From Alistipes sp. (GTDB taxonomy: Bacteria; Bacteroidota; Bacteroidia; Bacteroidales; Rikenellaceae): 40,435 nucleotides of DNA. Each line of letters begins with the position of its first letter. The stretch's first letter is position 1. The stretch covers positions 1 to 40,435 of the forward strand of contig JAGBTZ010000007.1 in NCBI GenBank assembly GCA_017631055.1, written 5' to 3'. This document shows positions 1 to 9,416 of the stretch, in pieces. The position numbers and the translations under genes are program-made. Under the pieces are notes generated by a model. That model saw nothing but the letters and a program-made list of their open reading frames with translations. It was not told where the DNA came from and did not search any database.

Positions 1-1040
1 AGAGCAGCACCCATAGCCTCGATAGCTGTACGAGCAACATTGTTGAAGGGATCCTGCTCGGTGAGCGACCAACCCGAGGTCTGCGAGTGGGTACGCAGTG
101 CCAACGACTTAGGATTCTTGGGATCGAACTGCTTAACAATCTTTGCCCACAACATACGAGCTGCACGCATCTTGGCAATCTCCATAAAGTGGTTCATACC
201 GATAGCCCAGAAGAACGACAGGCGCGGTGCGAAGGCGTCAATTGACATACCTGCGTTGATACCTGCACGCAAGTACTCCAGACCGTCAGCCAGCGTGTAA
301 GCCAACTCGATGTCGGCGGTTGCACCTGCCTCCTGCATATGGTAACCCGAGATCGAAATCGAGTTGAACTTGGGCATATTCTTCGAAGTGTACTCAAAGA
401 TGTCAGCGATAATCTTCATCGAGAACTTAGGAGGATAAATATAGGTGTTACGCACCATAAACTCCTTCAAGATATCGTTCTGGATAGTACCCGACAACTG
501 CTCCAAAGTACAACCCTGCTCCAGACCGGTCACGATGTAGAACGCCAATACCGGCAAAACGGCACCGTTCATTGTCATCGACACCGACATCTTATCCAAC
601 GGAATACCGTTGAAGAGGACCTTCATATCCTCAACCGAGCAGATCGACACACCTGCCTTACCTACGTCACCAACTACGCGCGGGTGGTCAGCATCGTAAC
701 CACGGTGAGTAGCCAAGTCGAATGCTACCGACAAACCCTTCTGACCAGCAGCGAGGTTACGGCGATAGAATGCGTTAGACTCCTCAGCAGTCGAGAAACC
801 CGCATACTGACGGATAGTCCAAGGACGCATAACATACATTGTCGAGTAGGGACCACGCAAGAAGGGAGCGATACCTGCTGCATAGTTCAGGTGCTCCATA
901 CCCTCGAGGTCTGCTGCCGTATAAGCACCCTTCACAGGAATTCTCTCGGCAGTGAGCCACGGCTCTTTAGCTGCGGCATCGTTGGCACAAGCGTTAGCTG
1001 CGCCTCCGTTATATGATAAATTCGAAAATTTTGCTCTCAT
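1..1040 (-). CDS. mutB: Methylmalonyl-CoA mutase large (catalytic) subunit, N-terminal part
   Basis: This is the catalytic subunit of the adenosylcobalamin enzyme that interconverts succinyl-CoA and (R)-methylmalonyl-CoA in the propionate/succinate route. The reading frame opens at ATG 1040 on the minus strand and stays open to the window edge, giving about 346 residues, so the C-terminal cobalamin-binding part lies outside. The visible part is the substrate-binding TIM barrel. It carries [17 protein letters not shown] and [16 protein letters not shown], all diagnostic for the large subunit. It starts 25 bp after the mutA stop and is almost certainly co-transcribed with it. No clear Shine-Dalgarno is visible. 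The identification is secure; only the right-hand (5') end can be checked here. Confidence 0.97.
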   Translation of the reverse strand, partial: MRAKFSNLSYNGGAANACANDAAAKEPWLTAERIPVKGAYTAADLEGMEHLNYAAGIAPFLRGPYSTMYVMRPWTIRQYAGFSTAEESNAFYRRNLAAGQKGLSVAFDLATHRGYDADHPRVVGDVGKAGVSICSVEDMKVLFNGIPLDKMSVSMTMNGAVLPVLAFYIVTGLEQGCTLEQLSGTIQNDILKEFMVRNTYIYPPKFSMKIIADIFEYTSKNMPKFNSISISGYHMQEAGATADIELAYTLADGLEYLRAGINAGMSIDAFAPRLSFFWAIGMNHFMEIAKMRAARMLWAKIVKQFDPKNPKSLALRTHSQTSGWSLTEQDPFNNVARTAIEAMGAA

Positions 1041-1065
1041 AGTAATTCTGCTTTTAAGAAACTGT

Positions 1066-2916
1066 TTAGATGCCCAACTCTTTAAGATAGAACTTCAGAG
1101 TCTCGAGCACGTTGCTCTTAACATTGATAAAGTTGGTGATACCCTGTGCCTCCAATTCGGGAGTGCAAGCCGGAGCACCTGCAACCACCAAGATTGCCTT
1201 GCCACCGAGCAACTCCTTAACCTTGGGAGCTACCTCTGCGTAGTCGTCATCCGATGCGCAGACTACAACGATATCAGCCTTCGATGCGAGTGCAGCCTCA
1301 ACGCCCTCCTCAACACTCTTGAAGAATGTGTTGTCCTGAACCTTGATACCGGCGCAAGCGAAGAAGTTGCACGAGAACTGTGCACGAGCACGAGCCATAC
1401 CGAGGTTACCGCAAGTGAGCATAAATGCCTTAGGCTCCTTGCCGCTGCGGTCTACGCCCAGACGCATAGCCTCGAATGCCATTGCACCACGGTAGGGTGT
1501 AAGCACGTTACCCTCAGCCTCCGAACGCTCAACAGCGCACTTGCAGAGAGCCTCACCGGCAACCTCTGTGAAGTTGGGATACTGGTTAGCACCGAGCAAA
1601 ATCTGACGGCGAGTAGCGATATTCTTATCCTTCAAAGCAGCCGAAGCCTTCACTCTCTCAACGATGAAGCCGGCCTCGTAAGCTGCGGTGTAGCCACCCT
1701 TATCCTCAATCTCGAGGAAGAGCTTCCAAGCCTCCTCAGCGATACTCTGGGTAAGGTTCTCGATGTAGTACGAACCACCTGCGGGGTCAACTACCTGATC
1801 GAAGTGCGACTCGTGCTTGAGCAGCAACTCCACATTGCGAGCGATACGCTTCGAGAACTCATCACCTGCCTCATACGAGTAGTTGAAGGGAAGAACCTCC
1901 AACGAGTGAACACCGGCGATGGTTGCCGACATAGCCTCGGTAGTACCACGCAACATATTCACATAGGGATCGTATACTGTCTGATTCCAAGCCGAAGTCA
2001 CAGCGTGTGCAAACATCTTCTCCGAGCAGTGACACTCGGGCTTGTAGCCATTGACGATGTTAGCCCACAACATACGAGCTGCGCGGAACTTAGCCATCTC
2101 CATAAAGTAGTTCGATGTAACAGCCATCGAGAAGCGGATGTTGCAAGCAGCCTCATCTACCGAGATACCTGCCTCAGTGAGGCGTACCAAGTAGTCGTGA
2201 CCTGCAGCCAGGGTGAATGCCAACTCCTCAACGATTGTCGAGCCAGCATTAGAGAAGATGTGACCGCTCACGCTCACGCAACGAACATACTCGTAAGCCG
2301 AGCACTTCTTCACCAAAGCAACGATCTTCTCGAAGCAACCCTCAGCGTTCGGAGTGCAGAAGCAACCCTTCGACGAGAGGTTCTTCACGAGCGGGTCGAT
2401 AACGAAGTTAACGTGAACATCGTTCTTCTCCACGCCCTCAGCCTCGAACTTGTCGAGCAACAGGTTAGCAACGGCTGCCACCTTCTTGCCGCTGAATGTA
2501 AGCTCAACAGCGGGCAGCGAGATGCCTGCAAGCAGCGTATTGAGAGCCTCTGCCGAGAACTCCTCTGCGGTGAGAACAAACTCAACCGAATCAACGCCTG
2601 CATTCAGAATAGCCAGAGCCTCTGCGTTAGCCTTTGCGGGGCACTCAACGGTTACGCTCTGGTGGATACGCCAGCAGTTATCCTTGCGGACACCTCTGAC
2701 ATAAGGGAACTCTCCTGCGGCAGAGCCGAGGAACTGCAAACCCTCAAGGTTTTCGGCGCGATAGTACGGGCGGACATTGAAGCCCTCACCTGTACGCCAT
2801 ACGAGTTTACGCTCGTAATCCGCACCCTTCAAGTCGGCTGTAATCACCTCCTCCCACTTCTCGGTCGAAACCGCGGGGAACTCAGCGAACAGCTTGTTTT
2901 GATTTGTTTGTGCCAT
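1066..2916 (-). CDS. mutA: Methylmalonyl-CoA mutase small subunit
   Basis: This 616-residue protein is the non-catalytic partner of the heterodimeric mutase, a normal length for the family. It parallels the large subunit: an N-terminal mutase barrel (about 1-470, with [26 protein letters not shown] and [10 protein letters not shown]) and a C-terminal flavodoxin-like domain (about 480-616). The C-terminal domain lacks the DxHxxG cobalamin-ligand motif, as expected for the small subunit, which binds no B12. The mutA-mutB order is the usual one. A TAnnTTTG element lies about 45 bp upstream of the start, and the terminator of the preceding minus-strand gene lies just beyond it, so mutAB is probably its own transcription unit. 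No cobalamin riboswitch is seen in the short leader. Confidence 0.96.
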   Translation of the reverse strand: MAQTNQNKLFAEFPAVSTEKWEEVITADLKGADYERKLVWRTGEGFNVRPYYRAENLEGLQFLGSAAGEFPYVRGVRKDNCWRIHQSVTVECPAKANAEALAILNAGVDSVEFVLTAEEFSAEALNTLLAGISLPAVELTFSGKKVAAVANLLLDKFEAEGVEKNDVHVNFVIDPLVKNLSSKGCFCTPNAEGCFEKIVALVKKCSAYEYVRCVSVSGHIFSNAGSTIVEELAFTLAAGHDYLVRLTEAGISVDEAACNIRFSMAVTSNYFMEMAKFRAARMLWANIVNGYKPECHCSEKMFAHAVTSAWNQTVYDPYVNMLRGTTEAMSATIAGVHSLEVLPFNYSYEAGDEFSKRIARNVELLLKHESHFDQVVDPAGGSYYIENLTQSIAEEAWKLFLEIEDKGGYTAAYEAGFIVERVKASAALKDKNIATRRQILLGANQYPNFTEVAGEALCKCAVERSEAEGNVLTPYRGAMAFEAMRLGVDRSGKEPKAFMLTCGNLGMARARAQFSCNFFACAGIKVQDNTFFKSVEEGVEAALASKADIVVVCASDDDYAEVAPKVKELLGGKAILVVAGAPACTPELEAQGITNFINVKSNVLETLKFYLKELGI

Positions 2917-2960
2917 AACTCTTTTATAGTTTTGTAATATGTGGTTTTGCTATAATCGCA

Positions 2961-2968
2961 CAAAGATA
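2961..2968 (-). promoter_or_regulatory. Candidate -7 promoter element of mutAB
   Basis: TATCTTTG read on the minus strand matches the Bacteroidetes -7 consensus TAnnTTTG and lies 45 bp upstream of the mutA start. A well-spaced -33 TTTG is not evident. Confidence 0.6.
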
Positions 2969-2999
2969 CTAAATAATTCACAATTAAGAGGATTTTTTT

Positions 3000-3026
3000 G
3001 AAAAAAAAGCCCGCTTCCGCAGGCTT
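3000..3026 (-). terminator. Intrinsic terminator of the receiver/PPDK-like gene
   Basis: On the minus strand, AAGCCTGC and GCGGGCTT form an 8-bp stem (one G-U pair) with a 4-nt loop, followed by a run of eight T. It begins only a few bases after the stop codon at 3033 and separates that gene from mutAB. Confidence 0.8.
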
Positions 3027-3032
3027 TCTAAT

Positions 3033-5993
3033 CTATTTCACCACTCCCTTATTGGACTTACCATCAACGCAGACGGTCAGCGGCTCCTCAAAACGCACAC
3101 AACGCAAGAACTCGCCATCGTAGACTGACTCGAGCGCATCCAATCGCTCCGAGCGGAAGAATCCACTCGCAGTGGCGGGGTCTATGGTCATATAGCCTAT
3201 ACCGAGCGAGGTGACATTCTGGAAGAAGTGGGTACCCTGACTCGGCTCGACATTAAATGAGGGCAGATTACACTCCACGATAACCTTCGCCTCCGAGATA
3301 TGGGTCCACTTCACAGGCACACCAAGGAATGGGTCCGAAGAGCCCCAACGCCCCATGCCGACCAGAACGTAACTGCGACCCTCCTCGCGCATTCTCGAGT
3401 TGAGCGCAAGCAACTCCTCGGCAATGCGTTCGGTAACCAACGACGAGAACTTCTCGGGCTTGATGTAGATAATATCCCGAATATCGCTCATCGAGCCGAC
3501 TCCGAGAGCGCTCTCGGCATAGATATATGCATCATCAAGCTCGACCGCCGACCAATCGAATGCACGATTGTCGCCATTATTGATTATAGGTCTGATTTGC
3601 AGCAGATTAAATATACGACTCTCGCCATTTGGCACATCCATATTCACTGCAAACTCGACCTCCACCGGGCAGCGCATCTCCTCGGCTCCGAGCGAGAGAA
3701 TATCACTCACAATCTCGGCCAACGGGAAGGTGTTATACTTGAGTATCGAGTTGAATGTTATAATCTTATGTCCTTCGACAAACGGACTATCGCTAATACG
3801 TTCATTCTCGCGGTCCCAAGTCGAGGTTACAAACTTCGCATTGCGCAACTTCGCCACTTGCGAGAGGTCGAAATGGCGGATATTGACCGCATCGTCAGTC
3901 GAGGTGCGGAACGCCTCGGGGTTGAGGTCGAGAGCCAGCACCTCGTTCTGCGTATCGCGCAGAGCGAGCTCCGTGGTCGAGGTCTGCAACACCTTTTGGG
4001 GATACTTGGGCGAGAAACGCAAGGTGCGACCTCCGTCAACCACCAACTTACCCAGACCCATAGCCACATTACAAACTCCATCCTCGGCAGCCTCATCGCC
4101 TATGGGATAGTAGTTTATCGAGCGAGCCACACCCGAGAAGGTCGGCATAAAGCAGCCATTCTGCTCCGTACCGCACACCTCCTGCACCACCACCGCCATC
4201 TTCTCCTCCGAGATGAGATTTTGCGACGACTGGATATAGGCCCTCGACTCGGCAAAGTAGACCGAAGCGTAGACACTCTTAATCGCCTTGAAGAGCATAC
4301 GCAGCATACGGTCCTCGTTGTCGACATAGGGAATCATATAGGTCGAGTAGATACCTGCAAATGGCTGGAAATGCGAATCTTCCAACTTCGAAGAACTACG
4401 CACCGCAAGCGGTGAGCGCACCGTGCGCACATAGGCTCTCAGGCTCTCGATAAGCCCCTGGGGCAGGGTCGAGCCCACGAACTCCGACAAAATCTCATCA
4501 TCGGTCAACTCGTTCGATATCACATATTTGAGTCCATTTTGGCGTATAAACTCATCGAAGTAGTCGGTAGCCACAACCAGTGTTCGCGGAATCATGATGC
4601 GCACATCGGGGTACTTATCGTAGAGGTGATACTTGACCAACATACTATTCATAAAGGCCAAGCCTCGCGCCTTACCTCCGAGCGAGCCGTCGCCCATACG
4701 GGCAAAGCCGATAGCATCGCTGTAACTCTCGGCATCAAATCGCGCTACCACTCCCTGGCCGAGCAATGTTCGGTAATCCTTGATGGCATTAACCAACGCT
4801 GCGCGGTGCTCGGCAATCGAGGAGAAGTGGTTGTGCTTAAACTTTCGAATCTGGCGAGCCAGCGGGAACAGACCTCGCGAGTAGAGCCACTTCGAGAGGT
4901 GGTTTTGCGAGGTGTGGTAGATGAAGACATCATCGGGGATGGTGGCAATCTGCTGCTGCATCTGCAACAGGTCCTTTGCCCGACCAATAACCTTTCCCGT
5001 AGCGACATCCTTAAATATAAAGTCGCCAAATCCGAACTCGCGGGTAATAAAGTCGTTCAACTCCGAGAGCAGAGTCTTCGAATTCTTGGCAAGGAAGCCC
5101 ACACCCAACTCCTCGGCCGTCTTGCGATACTCCAGCTGTGACGACTGCAACAGTATGGGCATCAGCGGAATATCAGCCTTAATCAGGCGACACAAGTCGA
5201 TACCTGCATCGGGTTTCTCTTCGCTCGACTTATCGCCCTTATGAAGCACAAAACCCACATCCGAAATTACGCCCAAAAGATTGTTCTTATAGCGCTCATA
5301 GAGCTCGACCGCCTCCTCATAGTTGGTAGCCAAGAGCACCTTCGGGCGGGCACGTTTGCGGATAATCTGTTGCTGCTCGTTGAAGGCATCCTTCAAAAAC
5401 TCGCTATTTTGCAGCAGCAGCATCTTGTAGAGTTCGGGCAGATAGGTCGAGTAGAAGCGTATCGAGTCCTCCACGAGCAAAATCGCCTGCACGCCGCCCT
5501 CCAAGATGTCGGCATCGGCATTGAGTCTATCCTCCAATAGTTTGATAATGGCGATAATAAGGTCGGGGTTACCATGCCAGCAGAAGATGTAGTCGATACC
5601 CGAGCGGTCACGGTCCTCGATGCGGCGATAGATATCCTTCGAGAAGCTGGTGAGCAGAGCCACCGGGATTTGCGGATAGCGCTCCTTAACGATACGGGCA
5701 AAATCGAAAGCATCGGGCTCGCCCACGTTGTACATCGTCAGGATAAAGTCGAAACGACTATCCTCGGCCAACAACTCCAGCGCCTCGGTCGTCGAACTCA
5801 CCCTCGTCAGCGAGGGCGGATTACTCATATTGAGGTCGATATACTCCTGGTTGATTTGGGTCTCGATATGCCCATCCTCCTCGAGGATATAGCCATCATA
5901 ACTGCAACATACGAGCAGAATACGATGGACACGATGCTTCATAAAGCAGTATTTTCGCTGTACGCCTACAGCACTCTTCTCGGAATTATCCAT
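3033..5993 (-). CDS. Tandem receiver-like domains fused to a PEP synthase/PPDK-type ATP-grasp domain
   Basis: This is a 986-residue cytoplasmic protein. Residues about 24-155 form a response-regulator-like fold without the acidic pocket; the usual phospho-Asp site reads FILTMYN. Residues about 170-315 form a second receiver with a full residue set: E175/D176, phosphoacceptor candidate D245 (GVISD), S284/S285 and K303 (FLAKN). From about 435 (SLGGKARGL) to about 800 it matches the ATP/pyruvate-binding N-terminal domain of PEP synthase/PPDK, including AVRSSSKLEDS and LLQIRPI. The swivelling phospho-histidine domain and the PEP barrel are absent. A C-terminal domain (about 800-986) carries GMGRWGSSDPFLGVP. 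It may phosphorylate a protein or small molecule under receiver control, but that is inference. The start could instead be Met18 (5942). Confidence 0.85.
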   Translation of the reverse strand: MDNSEKSAVGVQRKYCFMKHRVHRILLVCCSYDGYILEEDGHIETQINQEYIDLNMSNPPSLTRVSSTTEALELLAEDSRFDFILTMYNVGEPDAFDFARIVKERYPQIPVALLTSFSKDIYRRIEDRDRSGIDYIFCWHGNPDLIIAIIKLLEDRLNADADILEGGVQAILLVEDSIRFYSTYLPELYKMLLLQNSEFLKDAFNEQQQIIRKRARPKVLLATNYEEAVELYERYKNNLLGVISDVGFVLHKGDKSSEEKPDAGIDLCRLIKADIPLMPILLQSSQLEYRKTAEELGVGFLAKNSKTLLSELNDFITREFGFGDFIFKDVATGKVIGRAKDLLQMQQQIATIPDDVFIYHTSQNHLSKWLYSRGLFPLARQIRKFKHNHFSSIAEHRAALVNAIKDYRTLLGQGVVARFDAESYSDAIGFARMGDGSLGGKARGLAFMNSMLVKYHLYDKYPDVRIMIPRTLVVATDYFDEFIRQNGLKYVISNELTDDEILSEFVGSTLPQGLIESLRAYVRTVRSPLAVRSSSKLEDSHFQPFAGIYSTYMIPYVDNEDRMLRMLFKAIKSVYASVYFAESRAYIQSSQNLISEEKMAVVVQEVCGTEQNGCFMPTFSGVARSINYYPIGDEAAEDGVCNVAMGLGKLVVDGGRTLRFSPKYPQKVLQTSTTELALRDTQNEVLALDLNPEAFRTSTDDAVNIRHFDLSQVAKLRNAKFVTSTWDRENERISDSPFVEGHKIITFNSILKYNTFPLAEIVSDILSLGAEEMRCPVEVEFAVNMDVPNGESRIFNLLQIRPIINNGDNRAFDWSAVELDDAYIYAESALGVGSMSDIRDIIYIKPEKFSSLVTERIAEELLALNSRMREEGRSYVLVGMGRWGSSDPFLGVPVKWTHISEAKVIVECNLPSFNVEPSQGTHFFQNVTSLGIGYMTIDPATASGFFRSERLDALESVYDGEFLRCVRFEEPLTVCVDGKSNKGVVK

Positions 5994-6015
5994 ATTTCAA
6001 GATTGTAACACAAAA

Positions 6016-6023
6016 CAAAGATA
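6016..6023 (-). promoter_or_regulatory. Candidate -7 promoter element of the receiver/PPDK-like gene
   Basis: TATCTTTG on the minus strand matches TAnnTTTG and lies about 23 bp upstream of the ATG at 5993. If it is used, the leader is short with the 5993 start, or about 65 nt with the alternative Met at 5942. Confidence 0.5.
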
Positions 6024-6204
6024 GTGTTTTTTTCTTGCTTCCCCCTGAAAATTCGATAATAAGTCAAAAAAAATGGAATTGTCCGCCAACCTGACACCTC
6101 CAAAGGTTAAAGACTTTTAAAAATTCAAAAACAAAAAAATAACACATAAACCCCTATCACACAACAGAATACCCTATAGGGGGGGGGTCGCCGGGTTGTT
6201 TTGT
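6024..6204. other. A/T-rich divergent intergenic region with a G9 tract
   Basis: This spacer lies between two divergent promoters. It is A-rich and holds an uninterrupted run of nine G (6179-6187) about 18 bp upstream of the putative -33 box of the lipoprotein operon. I see no gene or stable RNA fold in it. Confidence 0.6.
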
Positions 6205-6236
6205 TTTGTGGATTGGATATTTATTGTTTAACTTTG
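6205..6236 (+). promoter_or_regulatory. Promoter of the small-peptide/lipoprotein operon
   Basis: TTTG (6205-6208), a 20-bp spacer and TAACTTTG (6229-6236) together match the Bacteroidetes -33/-7 promoter. The predicted transcript starts near 6243, leaving a leader of about 60 nt before the 45-codon ORF. Confidence 0.7.
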
Positions 6237-6305
6237 TAAAGTTTCACACATAGTATGTGTGTCTTGAAACAGACAAAAACAACATAAAACTAAACCATAA
6301 AAACA

Positions 6306-6443
6306 ATGAAAACTAACAGAAACCTTTGTGATTCAAAGTGCGAATATCTGCTTCCCGAAGTGGAGTTTGCAGATGTTGTTATCGAACGTGGCTTTGCCGA
6401 CTCGATAGAGGTTGTCGGCAAGGACGACGAAGTAGAATTTTAA
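6306..6443 (+). CDS. 45-residue acidic peptide upstream of the lipoprotein
   Basis: This short ORF runs from ATG 6306 to TAA 6441-6443. Residues 1-12 are polar with two Cys (MKTNRNLCDSKC). Residues 15-31 read LLPEVEFADVVIERGFA, and the tail (VVGKDDEVEF) is strongly acidic. It has no signal peptide and no membrane segment. It lies between a good promoter and the lipoprotein start (13 bp gap), so it is the first gene of that operon. From memory, similar short peptides with a PEIEV...ERGFA-type core precede cell-surface lipoproteins in many Bacteroidales, usually as hypothetical proteins. The function is unknown; a peptide precursor or a translational leader are both possible. Confidence 0.7.
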   Translation: MKTNRNLCDSKCEYLLPEVEFADVVIERGFADSIEVVGKDDEVEF

Positions 6444-6456
6444 CCCCTAAAACGAG

Positions 6457-9384
6457 ATGAAGATTATGAAAAAGATTTTTTGCTATGCAGCATCTTTGCT
6501 CGTTGCAGCGGGTGCTATGATTGGTTGTACCGAGGATATCACAACCGACACTATCCTCCCAAACGAGGATTCGAACAACGTAGAGTTTATCGAGGTTACT
6601 GCTGACCTCGAAATCGAGGAGTCGCGTACAACGCTGACCGATGGTGGCAATGGAGGTAAAGTAGTGTGGAGCGAGGGCGACACCATCGGTGCAATTGCTG
6701 CGGATGGTACTGTTACTGAGTGCGCAGCGACTTCGATCAATGGCTCGAGCGCAAAATTTGAGGTGCCATCTACCACTAAATATGCCGTCTATCCCTATGC
6801 AAGTGATGACACATTCAACACCTCAACCAAAAAGTTGAGCAGAAGCCTCGTTTCGAACATCACTCTCGACGGCTCGAACAAGGTCTTTGGCGACAATGAG
6901 AATGTCATGTGCGCTCACCTTGTGAACAAAAACCTGTCGTTCAAACATTTGTGCGGTTATATCGAGGTTAAATTGAAGGGTACCGGCACGGTTAAGCATA
7001 TCGCTTTGCGCGATAACCTTAGAACTTGGGATGCAATGTCGGGTATTGGAACTATCGATTTCAGCGATGCTAATGAGCCGAAGTTTATCTCATCATCTAA
7101 AGACTATAGAAAGTCGCACAACTGGGTATATGCAACCTGCTCGAATGTTGAGTTGAGCAAGAGCGAGGCAAAGTCGTTCTACTTTGTTGTACCTCCGCGA
7201 ACTTATGAAAATTTGGCTATCTGTGTGCAGACCGACAAAGGCTCGTATGCAATTACATCGAAGAACGCCATCGAGGTTAACCGTGCAAAGATTCGCCCGA
7301 TTTCGGCTATCGACATTGATGCACTGAAGCCCGCTACCACTACCGACTTGAGCGTAAATGGTGTCGCTAACTGCTACATCGTACCACAAGGTTCGGAGGC
7401 CAAATACTACTCGTTCCCCGCACAGAAGATAAACACAACCGAGAAACTTTCCAATGCTGTCTATGCGCACCTTCTTTGGAGTGACCGCGAGCAGTTGATT
7501 ACCAATGTAAACTACGATGCTGCAACCGGTACTGTTTCATTCAAGTATGCTGGCGGTAATAAGGAGGGTAATGCAATGATATCGCTCCTCAACGGTGCGC
7601 ACAATACAGTTTGGTCTTGGCATATCTGGTGTACCGACCAGCCCGGGGTTGTAAAGATTAAGAACGCATGTAACACATTAGACAAGTATCACGGCATCAT
7701 GGACCGTAACCTCGGTGCGACCTATGCCCCCAAAACAGTCGATGACGCAACAAAGATATCGGCAGAGAATGCAACCGCATCAATGGGTCTTTACTATCAG
7801 TATGGACGTTCTTACCCATTCCCAAAAGCAACAAGCATTACCAACACAACTGCAGAGAGCACAAGTGCACGTTTTGGCTCAAACTCGGATTTCGAGGTGA
7901 TGTATGGATTCAAGGAGATTGGACAAACATTTGAATATACCAACGTTTCAAATAGTTTTGTTTCAATGTTGACCTCTCCGACGCTTTTTGGTGTGGTATA
8001 TTTTACCAACAGCTCTGGTACAAATATATCGTCTACAAAAACCAATTACCACTCATTCTGTAAGGACCTACCAAAGCCTTGTATTGAAAGTATATCTACT
8101 TGGCATTCGGAGAATTTAGATATTGTCGGCACAAAGGGTGACACCGACCCCTGTCCTCCGGGATACTGCATCGAAGAGTGGGACACTTTCAAGTCGGCTC
8201 TATATGATGTTTACCCAAACCGTGTAAGTCAGGGCGCCTCGAACAAAACCTATGGTTACTATTATCAGTGCCCGACTACCAAGAATGTAGCGTGGTTCCC
8301 CGCTACCGGACTTCGCAACGAGGATGGAGTCTATAGTTCCGTTGGAGATGTGGTCAAGATGTGGTCAATGAGAAATTGCTCCTACACAACTTTGTATGGC
8401 ACTGTGTGGTACATGGAGTCTACTACCGGAGCCACTCAGAGGATGAACACTACAGGTGCCAACACTCTCGGTCATGGCTACAATGTTCGTTGCCGTCTTC
8501 AGGACCGCTCGAGCCTTCAGACCAAAACCGAGGAGCCGGAGTCTAAAAACACACTTAACATCCTTTTCGTTGGCAACTCGCTTACACAGGATGGTATCGC
8601 CTACCTGCCCTATATGCTGAAGAACTACTATTCGGATATTAACTTCAATATCTATATGTGGTACATAGGCGGCAAGACTATGGGCAACCACTACTCTACA
8701 TTCACAAGTTCGGGTGTAGCAGATATTTTCTCTGTTGCCGAGAACAGCGAGTCGTGGACCAACTATAAAAATTCGAAGACTATGGCAGACGTGTTATCCA
8801 CATACACATTTGATATCGTGTGTCTGCAGGAGTATTTTAATTACAAAACCTCTTATACCGATTGCAGGGATTGGAATTATTGCCGAAATTATATTTTGAA
8901 AAACTATAAGGGTGGCAATGAATTGAAGTTTATCAGCCTGTTCCACGCTCCCTTAAGAAGTAATTTGGAAGAGGTCTACAGTAGAACCAAAGCCGGCAAT
9001 GCGTTGATCTATAAGTCCACCGTTTCGCAGGATATGATACCTTTCGGCATCGCTGTCTACAACGCATTGAAGACCGACTTGAAAAATCTTGGCGATAAGG
9101 GAGAGTTGACACCTGACGGAACTCATACACAGGAGGGACTGCCTTGCTTGTTGCAGACCTATGTAGCCTTGGAGTGGATCTTTGACAAGTTTAACATTAA
9201 CAAAACTGTCAAAGGAAACACATTCCGTATGACAAACACCATCTATAATAAGATTAACGTTCCCGGAGCAAATCTTGGCAATGGTGTCGTAACAGGCACA
9301 GATGCACAGTATTCACTTGCCCAAGATATTGCTATCGAGGCATACAAGGAGGGCAAGCAGTTCTTGCAGGAGAATCTCCAATAA
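6457..9384 (+). CDS. Mosaic surface lipoprotein: fimbrillin-like, FISUMP-like and SGNH/DUF4886 hydrolase regions
   Basis: This 975-residue protein begins with a lipoprotein signal (lipidated Cys24, MIGC box). Residues about 40-290 resemble the N-terminal domain of fimbrillin-family lipoproteins (ESRTTL, VVWSEGDTIGAI, YAVYPY, YFVVPPRTYE). Residues about 300-683 look like a FISUMP-type domain: WHIWCTD, MDRNLGAT, GLYYQYGRSYPFP, DPCPPGY, FPATGLR and a closing YNVRCRLQD. Residues about 698-975 are an SGNH/GDSL-type hydrolase of the DUF4886 kind, with block I GNSLTQDG (nucleophile Ser708) and block V DGTH (Asp887, His890). It probably acts on an esterified or acetylated carbohydrate at the cell surface; the substrate is unknown. 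Met4 (6466) is an alternative start. By eye its coding sequence is more A/T-rich than its neighbours. A strong terminator follows. Confidence 0.88.
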   Translation: MKIMKKIFCYAASLLVAAGAMIGCTEDITTDTILPNEDSNNVEFIEVTADLEIEESRTTLTDGGNGGKVVWSEGDTIGAIAADGTVTECAATSINGSSAKFEVPSTTKYAVYPYASDDTFNTSTKKLSRSLVSNITLDGSNKVFGDNENVMCAHLVNKNLSFKHLCGYIEVKLKGTGTVKHIALRDNLRTWDAMSGIGTIDFSDANEPKFISSSKDYRKSHNWVYATCSNVELSKSEAKSFYFVVPPRTYENLAICVQTDKGSYAITSKNAIEVNRAKIRPISAIDIDALKPATTTDLSVNGVANCYIVPQGSEAKYYSFPAQKINTTEKLSNAVYAHLLWSDREQLITNVNYDAATGTVSFKYAGGNKEGNAMISLLNGAHNTVWSWHIWCTDQPGVVKIKNACNTLDKYHGIMDRNLGATYAPKTVDDATKISAENATASMGLYYQYGRSYPFPKATSITNTTAESTSARFGSNSDFEVMYGFKEIGQTFEYTNVSNSFVSMLTSPTLFGVVYFTNSSGTNISSTKTNYHSFCKDLPKPCIESISTWHSENLDIVGTKGDTDPCPPGYCIEEWDTFKSALYDVYPNRVSQGASNKTYGYYYQCPTTKNVAWFPATGLRNEDGVYSSVGDVVKMWSMRNCSYTTLYGTVWYMESTTGATQRMNTTGANTLGHGYNVRCRLQDRSSLQTKTEEPESKNTLNILFVGNSLTQDGIAYLPYMLKNYYSDINFNIYMWYIGGKTMGNHYSTFTSSGVADIFSVAENSESWTNYKNSKTMADVLSTYTFDIVCLQEYFNYKTSYTDCRDWNYCRNYILKNYKGGNELKFISLFHAPLRSNLEEVYSRTKAGNALIYKSTVSQDMIPFGIAVYNALKTDLKNLGDKGELTPDGTHTQEGLPCLLQTYVALEWIFDKFNINKTVKGNTFRMTNTIYNKINVPGANLGNGVVTGTDAQYSLAQDIAIEAYKEGKQFLQENLQ

Positions 9385-9390
9385 CGGATT

Positions 9391-9407
9391 TCTCTGCCTT
9401 GCAGAGA
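9391..9407 (+). repeat. Perfect 7-bp hairpin just after the lipoprotein gene
   Basis: TCTCTGC and GCAGAGA are perfect inverted repeats around a 3-nt loop, starting 7 bp after the stop codon. It has no T-run and may protect the mRNA 3' end together with the terminator that follows. Confidence 0.5.
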
Positions 9408-9416
9408 GCATTCAAT

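Noticed and set aside
952..2937. 661-codon plus-strand ORF opposite mutA
   Set aside because: It lies wholly antisense to a gene with strong family matches; its product is Cys/Leu/Ser-rich with no domain. It arises from codon bias of the true gene.
3300..4415. 371-codon plus-strand ORF opposite the receiver/PPDK-like gene
   Set aside because: The product is His/Arg-rich and lies in the complement of a domain-supported reading frame.
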